From Neobacillus pocheonensis (GTDB taxonomy: Bacteria > Bacillota > Bacilli > Bacillales > Cytobacillaceae): a DNA stretch of 64,000 nt. Positions 28,380-37,082 of this stretch are shown in pieces. Each line of letters opens with the position of its first letter. The stretch's first letter is position 1. Under the pieces are notes generated by a model. That model was not told the origin of the DNA. It saw only the letters and a program-made list of their open reading frames with translations, and did not search any database. The stretch is taken from NCBI GenBank assembly GCA_023702235.1, contig JAMQCR010000002.1, forward strand, positions 930,001-994,000, given 5' to 3'. The position numbers and the translations under genes are program-made.

Positions 28380-29804
28380 ATGAGTTATCGAGATTTAAGA
28401 GAATTTTTGGACTTACTTGAATCAGAAAATCAACTGATCCGCATAAAAGATGAAGTAATGCCTGAACCTGATTTAAGTGCAATCGGTCGTTCAGCTCCAA
28501 ATATGGAAAACGGACCAGCAGTTATTGTTGAAAATATTAAAGGATACAAAAATCCACTCGTTTTAAATGTACATGGTTCTTGGCAAAACCATGCTTTAAT
28601 GCTTAATTTGCCAAAGGATACTCCTGTTAAAGAACAATTTTTTAAATTAAAAGAATTATGGGATCAATATCCTGTTAAACCAGTTTGGGGGGATAAAAAT
28701 GACGCTCCGGTAAAAGAAATCATCATTGAAAAAGATATTAATTTATTTGAGATTCTGCCTTTGTTCCGTATTAACGAATTTGATGCTGGCTTCTACCTTT
28801 CAAAAGCTTTAATTGTAAGTAAAGATCCAAATAAACCAGATAGTTATGAAGAACAAAATGCCGGTACATACCGCATCCAAGTCAAAGGGAAAGACAAAGT
28901 GGCTATTCAACCACTTCCATTTCATGATATAGCCGTTCATTTAAGAAATGCTGAAGAAAAAAACGAACCACTTCCAATTGCGATTTGCTTAGGAAACGAT
29001 CCTGTCCTAAGCTTTATGGCTAGTACACCGATTTCATATGTTCAATCTGAATATGACTTTGCTGGGGCATTAAAAGGCGCTCCAATTGAATTGACAAAAA
29101 GTGAATTTGGGAATTTAGATATCCCTGCTCGAAGTGAAATTGTGTTGGAGGGTTACATCGAGCCTCGTGTAAGAGAGGTGGAAGGACCGTTTGGTGAATT
29201 CCCAGGAAGCTATTCAGGTTCTCGCCGACAGCCAGTTGTAAAAATCACGAAAATTACTCACCGTAAAAATCCTATATTTGAAAACTTATATTTAGGCATG
29301 CCTTGGACAGAAATTGACTACTTAATGGCTTTAAATACAAGTATTCCATTATATGAACAATTGAAAAGAGACTTCCCAGAAGTAGAAGCTGTTAATGCTA
29401 TGTATACACATGGGATTGGGGTTATTGTATCAACAAAATCTCGTTTTGGGGGATATGGCAAGGCAGTTGCAATGAGATTATTATCTACTCCTCATGGTAT
29501 GCCATATTCGAAGATTGTTATTGTGGTTGATGAATTTGTCGATCCATTTAACTTAGAGCAAGTTATGTGGGCTTTAACAACACGCGTTCGTCCAGATAAA
29601 GACGTTTTTAAAATTCCATATGCACCTGGAATGCCATTGGATCCATCATCTGAACCTGCGGGTATGCATACAAAATTAGTTATTGATGCTACCACTCCAG
29701 TTGCACCGGATTTTGCTAGAGATACTGAACTATTGGAAGTACCAGCTAAAACAGAAGAATGGTCAGCCACTCTTCGTAACTTAATTAAAAAAGGAGGAAA
29801 TTAA
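28380..29804 (+). CDS. bsdC: UbiD-family phenolic acid decarboxylase (BsdC)
   Basis: 474 residues, the usual length. It starts MSYRDLREFLDLLESENQLI. The active-site region is PRVREVEGPFGEFPGSYSG, and ENLYLGMPWTEIDYL and TKSRFGGYGKAVAMRL are conserved UbiD segments. It decarboxylates hydroxybenzoate- or vanillate-type acids with prenyl-FMN and a metal ion. TTTAGGAGGAATTCGAT precedes the ATG. The stop overlaps the bsdD ATG (TAATG). Confidence 0.93.
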   Translation: MSYRDLREFLDLLESENQLIRIKDEVMPEPDLSAIGRSAPNMENGPAVIVENIKGYKNPLVLNVHGSWQNHALMLNLPKDTPVKEQFFKLKELWDQYPVKPVWGDKNDAPVKEIIIEKDINLFEILPLFRINEFDAGFYLSKALIVSKDPNKPDSYEEQNAGTYRIQVKGKDKVAIQPLPFHDIAVHLRNAEEKNEPLPIAICLGNDPVLSFMASTPISYVQSEYDFAGALKGAPIELTKSEFGNLDIPARSEIVLEGYIEPRVREVEGPFGEFPGSYSGSRRQPVVKITKITHRKNPIFENLYLGMPWTEIDYLMALNTSIPLYEQLKRDFPEVEAVNAMYTHGIGVIVSTKSRFGGYGKAVAMRLLSTPHGMPYSKIVIVVDEFVDPFNLEQVMWALTTRVRPDKDVFKIPYAPGMPLDPSSEPAGMHTKLVIDATTPVAPDFARDTELLEVPAKTEEWSATLRNLIKKGGN

Positions 29805-30031
29805 TGATGATTTGCCCAAGATGTGATTCACAAAAAGTAAGTTTATTAACAAAATCTCCTGTAGGTGATGTTTGGGAGGTTTATCTCTGTGGTACTTGTC
29901 ATTTTTCTTGGAGGAATACCGAAGGCGAAAACATCACAGACCCTAAAAAATACGATAAACGATTCAAGTTAAATCCTGCCAACTTTGAAAAATTGGATCA
30001 AATTCCTCCCATCCCTGCTTTAAAAAAATAA
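29804..30031 (+). CDS. bsdD: Phenolic acid decarboxylase subunit D
   Basis: A 75-residue zinc-ribbon-like protein: ICPRCDS and LCGTCHFSW supply four cysteines. The C-terminus PANFEKLDQIPPIPALKK is typical of BsdD/VdcD. It is required for full activity of the three-subunit non-oxidative decarboxylase in relatives. AAGGAGG lies 6-12 bases upstream, and it is coupled to bsdC. Confidence 0.93.
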   Translation: MMICPRCDSQKVSLLTKSPVGDVWEVYLCGTCHFSWRNTEGENITDPKKYDKRFKLNPANFEKLDQIPPIPALKK

Positions 30032-30043
30032 ACGTTTTAACTA

Positions 30044-30088
30044 GCCCCCCTTGCCTTTTTCTGAAAAAAAAGGCAAGGGGGGTTTTTT
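30044..30088 (+). terminator. Strong terminator of the bsdCD operon
   Basis: CCCCCCTTGCCTTTTT pairs with AAAAAGGCAAGGGGGG, followed by six T, just after bsdD. Confidence 0.95.
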
Positions 30089-30306
30089 AAGCAGGATAGA
30101 TTTATAGAATTTCAATTAAAGTTACACTTCAATAAAAAATAGCAGAAAATTGTATGATTTATGATTTTATTCAAGGAGGGAACATGTAGTTAATTGAATG
30201 ATGAAAATTTAATTCGCTAGAGGGAAAAGCTTACATGTTCAGCCTTCTATATCGAAATCTACCCCCTTTGAAGAAGTATGCATTTAATAAGTTTGTGAAT
30301 AAATGA
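30089..30306. other. Spacer before array repeat 3
   Basis: AT-rich, with no supported gene. A 23-codon frame (ATG 30235, FSLLYRNLPPLKKYAFNK) ends at 30306 directly at the repeat; it is too short to assess. Confidence 0.4.
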
Positions 30307-30406
30307 ACTTAAACTAAAGGGTGCTTTAGTTTCACAAAAAATGGACTGTTTCGGCAGTCCTTTTTTATTATCGTTATTTAACTAAAGTGGCAGTTTAGTT
30401 CAAGAA
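30307..30406 (+). repeat. Array repeat 3
   Basis: CTTAAACTAAAGGGTGC, inner stem GGACTG/CAGTCC, then TTTAACTAAAGTGGCAG and TTTAGTTCAAGAAG. It is nearly identical over its length to repeat 2, so the bsd block is bracketed by about 100-bp direct repeats. Confidence 0.85.
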
Positions 30407-30532
30407 GGGGTAAGCAACCATTATGTAGAATTATTTTTATTTTTTAAAGGAATTTTAAAGGTGCTTAAATATAATGGACGGTGTTGATATTAATCACTAA
30501 GATAAACCAAAAGAGATTGGAAGGATTTTCAA

Positions 30533-31048
30533 ATGGCGAAAATGGATAAAAAATGGGTAATTCTTTGTTCAACAGCTGTGGCTGCAGTTTATGCCACCGG
30601 TTTTTTTTCTACGGAAGCCCAGGCAATCAAAATGGACGGGGCGCCACAACCTCAAATTAGCTTGCAAACAAAAGTGCAACCATCAAGCATGAGTCCAGCC
30701 AAAACGAACGAAGTAAATGGAAATAAAACAAACGTTGCCTCATCAGCAATAAGTAACCAGCCAAAACAAATGTATAAAGATGGAACTTTTACAGGAACGG
30801 GAATGAATCGGCGCGGGGAAATTAAAGTAGCCGTAACATTAAAGAAGGATAAAATAACAGATGTCCAAATTAGTAATTGGGGCATGCATTATTCTGAGAG
30901 TGATGTAGTTGGGCTGCCAGGTGAAGTCTTACAAAGGCAAAATGCAAATGTAGATAATGTTTCAGGGGCAACTTACAGTACACAAGCGTTTGCAGATGCT
31001 GTTCAGGACGCTCTCAATCAGGCCAAAATTCCTAAGGAGGAAAGATGA
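30533..31048 (+). CDS. Exported FMN-binding domain protein
   Basis: 171 residues. The N-terminus is a signal peptide (KKWVILCSTAVAAVYATGFF then TEAQA). A low-complexity linker follows to about residue 75. The C-terminal FMN_bind domain begins YKDGTFTGTGMNRRGEIKVA and contains DNVSGATYSTQAF, the Ser/Thr flavinylation motif modified by ApbE. It probably acts outside the membrane as an electron carrier. The RnfD-like and ferric-reductase-like membrane proteins downstream fit an extracytosolic flavin electron-transfer chain. Confidence 0.85.
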   Translation: MAKMDKKWVILCSTAVAAVYATGFFSTEAQAIKMDGAPQPQISLQTKVQPSSMSPAKTNEVNGNKTNVASSAISNQPKQMYKDGTFTGTGMNRRGEIKVAVTLKKDKITDVQISNWGMHYSESDVVGLPGEVLQRQNANVDNVSGATYSTQAFADAVQDALNQAKIPKEER

Positions 31049-31125
31049 GAAAAACAAAATTATATATGGATACAGTTAAATTAATTGAAGATGTGGAGAT
31101 AAGTGGGTCTTTTTATCACACCTGA
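31045..31125 (+). pseudogene. ApbE N-terminal remnant
   Basis: ATG 31045 overlaps the previous stop and follows AAGGAGGA. It encodes 26 residues beginning MRKTKLYMDTVKLIEDVEI. KTKLYMDTV resembles the start of FAD:protein FMN transferase (ApbE), the enzyme that would flavinylate the upstream protein. The rest of the gene is missing. Confidence 0.5.
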
Positions 31126-31157
31126 GTTATAAATTGTTCATGTTGGAGGAAATAGTA

Positions 31158-31985
31158 ATGACAATAGAGAAATGGCTTAAAACACCTAAAGGATATGTGG
31201 CGATTGCCATGTTGGCATATCTTCTTATTGCTTCAATTGGGTACAAAAATTTATTGGGAATAAAAAATGCAATCGTTGCTGTTTTTGTAGCTTTCATCGT
31301 TGACATTGTTTTTAATGTTCTCAAAAAAAGAAAATGGACAATACCGGACGGTGCTGTTATTACAGGGTTAATCATTGCCCTTATTCTAAGCTCAGCCACC
31401 TCTACAGGCATAATTGCAGCAACTGCTGTCCTTGCGATTTTATCAAAGCATCTGCTTGTTTATAAAAAAAAACCAATCTTTAATCCAGCGGCATTTGGTT
31501 TACTTTTATCCGTCCTGTTCTTTAAAACGGGGCAAAGCTGGTGGGGGGCCTTTGGAGACCTTTCAGTATGGACAATTATCTTTCTTTTAGTGGGCGGGTA
31601 CATTGTCGCGAACCGAATCCATAAATTCCCTCAGGTTTTTGCATTTTTAGGGACTTCTTTTGTACTATTGGCTCTAATGGGGCTTTTCAATATTGGCGAT
31701 GCGATTGATGCACTTAGACCACCATTTATAAATGCTACTCTCTTCTTTGGATTTTTTATGCTTACCGATCCGCCGACATCACCGGCTAAAGACAACGATC
31801 AAGTGGTATTTGGTATCTTGACAGCAGCGGCAGGAACGATCATCTATGCACTATTTGGGGGATTAATCTATTTGTTTATCGGTTTATGTCTTGGCAATCT
31901 TTATTCATATCTAAAAAAACGCTTAACTTCAAATGTATTTGTGAATCGTTCAAGTATGACAAGAACCACCCGGTTTGGTTCGTAA
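31158..31985 (+). CDS. RnfD/NqrB-like integral membrane protein
   Basis: 275 residues with about nine membrane segments. KKKPIFNPAAFGLLLSVLFF and GFFMLTDPPTSPAKDNDQVV are hallmark RnfD/NqrB segments (the second holds the S/T-x-A-T-like flavin region in related proteins, here TSPA). ATG 31158 follows TTGGAGG. It would pass electrons across the membrane to the exported FMN protein. There are no other rnf genes, so it is a stand-alone unit. Confidence 0.8.
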   Translation: MTIEKWLKTPKGYVAIAMLAYLLIASIGYKNLLGIKNAIVAVFVAFIVDIVFNVLKKRKWTIPDGAVITGLIIALILSSATSTGIIAATAVLAILSKHLLVYKKKPIFNPAAFGLLLSVLFFKTGQSWWGAFGDLSVWTIIFLLVGGYIVANRIHKFPQVFAFLGTSFVLLALMGLFNIGDAIDALRPPFINATLFFGFFMLTDPPTSPAKDNDQVVFGILTAAAGTIIYALFGGLIYLFIGLCLGNLYSYLKKRLTSNVFVNRSSMTRTTRFGS

Positions 31986-32005
31986 TAGCTGGATCAAAAA
32001 TACAT

Positions 32006-32035
32006 GACCCTGCCATTTTGCAGGGTTTAATTTTA
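32006..32035 (+). terminator. Terminator after the RnfD-like gene
   Basis: CCCTGC and GCAGGG pair around CATTTT and are followed by a T-rich run. Confidence 0.75.
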
Positions 32036-32134
32036 TTCTATGAATAATTATTCTTAAAGGGAATATTAAAGGTATCTTCTTTGGAGTTGGGAGGATAAAA
32101 AATTGATTACTAATGAAAATACCCAATCCATTTT

Positions 32135-32270
32135 GTTTTAGGCGGAATCAATGAAATTGGTAAAGGCATGTATGTAGTCCAATATTCAGGATGATATCTT
32201 GAACATTGACTGCGGCGGCAAGTTTCCCGGTGAAAGTTTGTTGGGCATTGATTTGATTATCCCAAACGAC
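32135..32270 (+). pseudogene. Ribonuclease J N-terminal fragment
   Basis: The plus strand reads LGGINEIGKGMYVVQYSG then, after a frame change, IDCGGKFPGESLLGIDLIIP. This matches the start of RNase J (beta-CASP metallo-beta-lactamase). The metal-binding HxHxDH motif and everything after are absent. Confidence 0.8.
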
Positions 32271-32369
32271 AAAGTAATGATAAGAAAAAACAAATTAGAG
32301 TGAAGACCTTATTTAACGTGGTGCAAGGTTGAAAATGGATTGCGGCTACGATCTTTTTTTATTGTACAA

Positions 32370-32537
32370 ACGGAAGCAGGTTTGTTGAAAAATTAAAAAT
32401 CATAGAAGAAAATGAAAAACTTCGAAAATACAATGAGGAATAAAAACACAAATTGGATCTAGCGCTAAAAGTCATGCAAGAAGAAAGAAAAAAATCATTC
32501 TGGAAAACACTTTTCGGAAGATTCCCGGAATCATGAA
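32370..32537 (+). pseudogene. Helical protein remnant
   Basis: KLKIIEENEKLRKYNEE, a TAA, then KHKLDLALKVMQEERKKSF and WKTLFGRFPES. This resembles the C-terminal coiled coil plus WK-rich tail of MerR/DUF3967-type plasmid or phage proteins. It is interrupted and lacks the DNA-binding part. Confidence 0.45.
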
Positions 32538-32655
32538 GCATACTAAAAAAGCCTTTTTTTAATTTCAAGATATTGAAAATGTAGGGGTATAACCTTTTTA
32601 TAAGACGTTTACGTTCAGTTCAAATTGTATTCGGAAGAACAAGGAGGAATTAAAG

Positions 32656-33210
32656 ATGTCTGCAGGTGATTTTTTACGACTAAGTATTAAATCTGGGGAT
32701 ATTGCTTATATCTTACTTTGGTTCAATGCTGTGCTAGGCATTATACTGTCCGCAAGAGTCCTTACACGGATTAGGCAGCAACGCTGGATTCGAACTGTTA
32801 ATCTAATCCATACGTATTTAGCAAGTGCAGCTTTTATTTTTGTTATTATTCATTTGGTGACACTGTACGCTGATTACAAAATGGCAGATCGAATAACTTT
32901 ATTAGGTTTCTTTCTACCAGAGGCAAGCCCATATCGTACCACTTTAATAGATGTTGGAATCATTCCTACCTATTTGTTTCTCATTATTCTGGTGACATCT
33001 TGGGCAAGAAAGCGGGTTGGCTTTAAACTTTGGAGAACTATTCATTATTTTAATTATTTAGCCTTAATGTTAGCTATTTGGCATAGTATGCTTGGACAAG
33101 GAGAGGCATCCGTTGTTCCTAATGGATTCTATATATGGAGTGGAGCCATTTTGTTAGGTTTAAGTTTTTATAGAATTGTGACTAGATCAGTAAAAAAGCA
33201 AATTCAATGA
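32656..33210 (+). CDS. Ferric-reductase-like transmembrane protein
   Basis: 184 residues with five to six membrane helices. Paired histidines in LIHTYLASAAFIFVIIHLVT and TIHYFNYLALMLAIWHSMLG are spaced for heme b binding in the ferric-reductase/YedZ fold. AAGGAGGAA precedes the ATG. Its position behind the FMN-binding and RnfD-like genes suggests shared membrane electron transfer. Confidence 0.75.
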   Translation: MSAGDFLRLSIKSGDIAYILLWFNAVLGIILSARVLTRIRQQRWIRTVNLIHTYLASAAFIFVIIHLVTLYADYKMADRITLLGFFLPEASPYRTTLIDVGIIPTYLFLIILVTSWARKRVGFKLWRTIHYFNYLALMLAIWHSMLGQGEASVVPNGFYIWSGAILLGLSFYRIVTRSVKKQIQ

Positions 33211-33217
33211 ATATTCA

Positions 33218-33240
33218 AAGCTGCTTCGAAGGCAGCTTTA
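33218..33240 (+). terminator. Hairpin terminator
   Basis: AAGCTGC and GCAGCTT pair around TTCGAAG just after the ferric-reductase-like gene; the T-run is weak. Confidence 0.6.
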
Positions 33241-33371
33241 TATTCCGCAAAAACCAGATGAGGTAATATTTATCCACTATCTTGGAGAATTAAAGTGGTT
33301 ATCAAATTACGAGGTTACATTATTTAATAGCCACAATCCATAATATGTTTCCGTTCATTTAAATGAGGTCT

Positions 33372-33456
33372 TCTTCAACTAAAGGGTGCGTTTCTACAAT
33401 AAGTGGAGACGCTTTTTTCTTATTGAAGTAACGGGGCAGAATAGTGCAATAAAGAA
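33372..33456 (+). repeat. Array repeat 4
   Basis: TTCAACTAAAGGGTGC, inner GTGGAGACGCTTTTTTCTTATT, then TTGAAGTAACGGGGCAGAAT followed by AGTGCAATAAAGAAGG. Confidence 0.8.
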
Positions 33457-33566
33457 GGATTGTTCACTTCCAACTAGCTTATCAAAATTAAACAGTTTGA
33501 TGCCTTTGCATTATTTGACAATAAAAAGGAAAAACTGGTATAAAACACTCGAAAGGGTTGTGTTTA

Positions 33567-34073
33567 ATGCACGTTGCTATTGCGGTTTTTACCATTATAG
33601 CTTCCTTTAAGTGGGGAAATTGGAAAAACTGGAGAAAATACCATGCCAGTATGTTTTTTATTTCCACGGGAGGTTTGCTGTACGAATATATTGTAAAAGA
33701 AAATACCTTGTGGAAGTTCTATCCAGATTTCTTATACGGACATGAAATGGTCGTAATTGTTTATGCTTTAATTACGATGCCTGTTAGTATTTTTCTATTT
33801 CTTTCCCATTTCCCCAAAAGATGGTTTCAACGACTGATTTACATACTGCTTTGGTCTGGAATTTACATTTCAGTTGAGTGGGTATTGCATTTATCTGGGA
33901 GAATTTCCTATCAGAACGGATGGCAATTTTGGCATTCTTTTTTATTTGATATTGTTATGTTTTCGGTCATTGCACTTCATCAGTACAAACCATTCCCAGC
34001 TTATATCATATCTTTATTTATTATCATCTTCTTAATCACTTACTTTAATATTCCTTTTAAGTTCAGTAAATGA
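33567..34073 (+). CDS. CBO0543-like membrane protein, array cassette
   Basis: About 168 residues with five membrane segments (LYEYIVKENTLWKFYPDFLY region, IVYALITMPVSIFLFLSHF, LFDIVMFSVIALH, IISLFIIIFLITYF). Repeated Trp/His (WVLHLSGRISYQNGWQFWHS) fits the CBO0543 family of Clostridium and Bacillus, whose role is unknown. ATG 33567 follows GAAAGGG. The stop is 5 bases before array repeat 5. Confidence 0.65.
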   Translation: MHVAIAVFTIIASFKWGNWKNWRKYHASMFFISTGGLLYEYIVKENTLWKFYPDFLYGHEMVVIVYALITMPVSIFLFLSHFPKRWFQRLIYILLWSGIYISVEWVLHLSGRISYQNGWQFWHSFLFDIVMFSVIALHQYKPFPAYIISLFIIIFLITYFNIPFKFSK

Positions 34074-34078
34074 AGCTT

Positions 34079-34168
34079 GTTGAACTATCTGGTGCTATCC
34101 TTTAAGATTGTAGCTGCCATTTAGGCAGCTTTCTTATTGAGCTAACTAAGCAGTTTAATAAGCCAAGT
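34079..34168 (+). repeat. Array repeat 5
   Basis: TTGAACTATCTGGTGC, inner stem AGCTGCC/GGCAGCT with T-rich tail, then TTGAGCTAACTAAGCAG and TTTAATAAG. Confidence 0.75.
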
Positions 34169-34237
34169 CGTATTTTTTGTGAATTCATTGTTTGTTTAGT
34201 TTTTAGGATTACTTGCTCATAAACCAGTAATTAACAT

Positions 34238-34696
34238 ATGTTATTGGTAACTACTGTTTTAGGAGTGAATTATGTGTACTACTATAATTATTTTCCGTAT
34301 ATGAATCACTTCATTAATTGTTCTAACTATGGTATGGATTTTACTCATTTATCAAATAGAAATTTACTTAACAAATATCCAACTAGGTTTACAACTAATA
34401 ATATTGCATCGAATAGTTTAAATAGGGTCAGAAGTAGCTTTTCTAAAGAGGAAGCAGCAGCAATAGCTTTACTTTTAGGTATTGACTTTACTAAAAGTAA
34501 GTTTAATTTAGATGAGTTTTGGATGGGAGTAAATACTGAACTTGAACACGGAAAACAATCAAGCCAAACTAATGTTACTGGGGATGACCCTCTAATTACT
34601 GGGAAAATTGCATTGGCTCATCTTAACGAGTTTCCTGATTATTATAAAAGATTAAAAGTTCTTGAGGAGGAAGCAAAAGCATATTGGAATAAATAA
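34238..34696 (+). CDS. DUF5661 family protein, array cassette
   Basis: The C-terminal 85 residues (KEEAAAIALLLGIDFTKSKF, EFWMGVNTELEHGKQSS, KIALAHLNEFPDYYKRL) match the DUF5661 domain, a short helical domain of unknown role with conserved HG and HLNEFPDYY. The N-terminal part (MLLVTTVLGVNYVYYYNYFP) is atypical. A GTG at 34274 with AGGAG 8 bases upstream may be the true start, since ATG 34238 has no ribosome site. It is the only gene between array repeats 5 and 6. Confidence 0.75.
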   Translation: MLLVTTVLGVNYVYYYNYFPYMNHFINCSNYGMDFTHLSNRNLLNKYPTRFTTNNIASNSLNRVRSSFSKEEAAAIALLLGIDFTKSKFNLDEFWMGVNTELEHGKQSSQTNVTGDDPLITGKIALAHLNEFPDYYKRLKVLEEEAKAYWNK

Positions 34697-34797
34697 TTAC
34701 CCCTTTAGAAATGTGTATCGTTTTGTAAACCTAAATAAAAATTTTTTGATATGCATAATTAATTTCATCAATACAATGGTGTTGGTTGTGAAGAATT

Positions 34798-34894
34798 ACA
34801 CTTAAACAAACGGGTGCTTTCCTTAAAGAATTGGCTGCCATAAAAGGGCAGTCATTATTTATTGAGCTAACGGGGCAGGTTAGTGAAAGAAGGG
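34798..34894 (+). repeat. Array repeat 6
   Basis: ACTTAAACAAACGGGTGC, inner stem GGCTGCC/GGGCAGTC with T-rich tail, then TTGAGCTAACGGGGCAG and GTTAGTGAAAGAAGG. Confidence 0.85.
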
Positions 34895-34934
34895 AATAGG
34901 CAATTTCTGTTGAATTTTTAATGATAAATTCAAT

Positions 34935-34991
34935 AAGGGGTCTCTCCAACATTTAGCGGAAAACATACGCTAAATGTTGGAGAGACCCCTT
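34935..34991. repeat. 24-bp perfect palindrome
   Basis: AAGGGGTCTCTCC..TTTAGCG and its exact complement flank a 9-base loop (GAAAACATA, 34959-34967). It lies at the junction of repeat 6's cassette and an IS1182 transposase fragment. Confidence 0.9.
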
Positions 34992-35237
34992 CTTCGTCAC
35001 ACACAAGAGAATAAAAGCATTTACGCAAGAAGTAAAGAGACGTTTGAACGTGTATTTGCGGATGCTAAGGAAGAGCATGGTATGCGTTGGACAACCCTCT
35101 CTTTTAAGGAGATTTCATTTGCTACGTCATTATTTAACGTTGTTGGTTTAAGATCATCACCCAGACGTAGCTATCGACCCTCCATATTTCAAAGTACTTA
35201 CTATTTGGGTCCGTCCTCTGCCCCAAACCCTTATTAG
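34968..35237 (+). pseudogene. IS1182-family transposase C-terminal remnant
   Basis: The open frame contains THTQENK-like sequence and SIYARSKETFERVFADAKEE then HGMRWTTL, the conserved C-terminal DDE region of IS1182 transposases. After this the frame departs from the family (GL..L expected). Only about 40 recognisable codons remain and no terminal inverted repeats are seen here. Confidence 0.8.
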
Positions 35238-37075
35238 AAAGCAAAGCAAGTACAACCAATACCCCATTTAGTTCCATCTTTTCCTATTACAGTATGAGTG
35301 TGTTGATGGAGAGGGTTACTGCAACGATGTGACTTGTGATCATGGGCATCGTGAGAAAGTATATTGTTGGATAGGGTAGCTCCACCATAACCATATACTC
35401 CCGTCGGTGCCCAATCAGGTGATGCTGGCGGCAATTCAGGTGATAAATTTTTAAATTCATCATTTCCATAAACAACTTGCCCACCCATAATGGTGAGTAA
35501 GGATTCAAGGTCTTTGATTTCTTCTTCTGGCACAGTAAAGTAGTCAGCAGACAATACAGCTATATCAGCAAACTGACCTACTGCAAGCGTTCCCTTTTTA
35601 CCTTCATCACCAGAGAACCACGCACTTCCTTTGGAATATAGCTCCAGGGCTACTTTTCTGTCAAGTTTATTCTTTTCATCGTATATCGAAAGACCACCAA
35701 TGGTTTTTCCGGCAACCATCCAGTAAAGAGCAACCCAAGGGTTATAGCTGGAAACCCTGGTTGCATCACTACCGGCGCCAACAGGTATACCCAGGTCTAG
35801 CATACGATAAATCGGAGGAGTACGCTTTGCAGCTTCCTTTCCGTATAAATCAACAAAATATTCACCTTGGAAAGCCATGCGGTCTTGGATGGCAATACCG
35901 CCATTTAAAGCCTTAACACGTTCCATACTACGATCTGAGATTGTTTCTGCATGGTCAAACCACCAGCGTAGACCATTAAAAGGAATTTCTCTGTTGACTT
36001 CCTCAAAAACATTTAAGAAACGTGTTATTGACTCTTCATAAGTTGCATGTAAACGGAATGGCCAACGGTTTTCCACCAATAGAGAAATTACTTTCTTTAA
36101 GTCAGCTTCCATCACCGTAGTTAGTTCGGGCTGCGGCATTTGAAATTTTTCAAAATCGGCAGCCGAGAATACTAACATTTCTCCGGCACCATTCATTTTA
36201 TACTTATCATTTCCTTGACCCGGAGAAACAATTTTTGCCCATGAAGCAAAGTCTTCATATTCATGATTTGGATTTTGCGTAAATAGATTATACGCAATGC
36301 GCAAAGTTAATTGATCCTTCTCGGCTAAATGTTCAACAACTTTGTAATCATCAGGATAATTTTGGAATCCACCACCTGCGTCAATGGCACTTGTGATACC
36401 TAATCTATTTAATTCGCGCATAAAATGGCGAGTTGAGTTAATCTGGTCTTCAAAATTAAGTTTTGGTGCTCTACCCAAACTTGAATAAAGAAGAGAAGCG
36501 TTAGGATAGGCAAATAAAAGACCCGTTGGATTACCTCGTTTATCCCGCTCAATTAAACAACCCGGAGGGTCTGGGGTATCTTTTGTGTATCCCAGTGCGC
36601 GCAGCCCTGCACGATTTACAAGTGCTCTATCGTACAGATGTAGCACAAAGACAGGCGTGTCTTCAGTAACAGCATTAATCTCTTCCAAAGTTGGCATCCG
36701 TCTTTCTTTAAATTGAAATTCAGACCAACCTCCAACTACTCTTACCCACTGAGGAGCAGGTGTACGCCTTGCCTGCTCTCTAAGCATTTCCAGAGCAATA
36801 GCAAGTGATGGCACACCTTCCCAGCGCAATTCCATATTATAATGAAGACCACCACGAATAACGTGTATATGAGAGTCATTCAAGCCCGGAATAGCTCTTT
36901 TTCTTTTAAGGTCTATTTTTTGGGTTTTTTCTGTGGCACTATCAAGAAGCTCATCTCCACCTACGGCAGTGACTAAACCATCAGTTATGGCGATAGCCGA
37001 TACCTCAGGTTGAGATGGGTCAAGGGTAGTGATTTTTCCGTTATATAAGATCATATCCGGTAAATTCATATTCAC
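35234..37075 (-). CDS. Amidohydrolase family 3 (YtcJ-like)
   Basis: 613 residues. The N-terminal beta-sandwich (ILYNGKITTLDPSQPEVSAI) is followed by metal ligands GLNDSHIHVIRGG, then GITSAIDAGGGFQNYPDDY, RWWFDHAETISDRSMERV and PVGAGSDATRVSSYNPWVAL. This is the YtcJ branch of metal-dependent hydrolases, acting on N-acyl or amide bonds of unknown substrates. A Cys/His-rich C-terminus (SHRCSNPLHQHTHTVIG, GIGCTCFAF) is unusual for the family. It is probably co-transcribed with the two downstream-oriented genes at 37083 and 37673, which are transcribed first. Confidence 0.85.
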   Translation of the reverse strand: MNMNLPDMILYNGKITTLDPSQPEVSAIAITDGLVTAVGGDELLDSATEKTQKIDLKRKRAIPGLNDSHIHVIRGGLHYNMELRWEGVPSLAIALEMLREQARRTPAPQWVRVVGGWSEFQFKERRMPTLEEINAVTEDTPVFVLHLYDRALVNRAGLRALGYTKDTPDPPGCLIERDKRGNPTGLLFAYPNASLLYSSLGRAPKLNFEDQINSTRHFMRELNRLGITSAIDAGGGFQNYPDDYKVVEHLAEKDQLTLRIAYNLFTQNPNHEYEDFASWAKIVSPGQGNDKYKMNGAGEMLVFSAADFEKFQMPQPELTTVMEADLKKVISLLVENRWPFRLHATYEESITRFLNVFEEVNREIPFNGLRWWFDHAETISDRSMERVKALNGGIAIQDRMAFQGEYFVDLYGKEAAKRTPPIYRMLDLGIPVGAGSDATRVSSYNPWVALYWMVAGKTIGGLSIYDEKNKLDRKVALELYSKGSAWFSGDEGKKGTLAVGQFADIAVLSADYFTVPEEEIKDLESLLTIMGGQVVYGNDEFKNLSPELPPASPDWAPTGVYGYGGATLSNNILSHDAHDHKSHRCSNPLHQHTHTVIGKDGTKWGIGCTCFAF

Positions 37076-37082
37076 ACCTCGT

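Noticed and set aside
33386..33610. 74-codon plus-strand open frame
   Set aside because: It overlaps array repeat 4 and the start of the CBO0543-like gene, and its sequence is repeat-derived.
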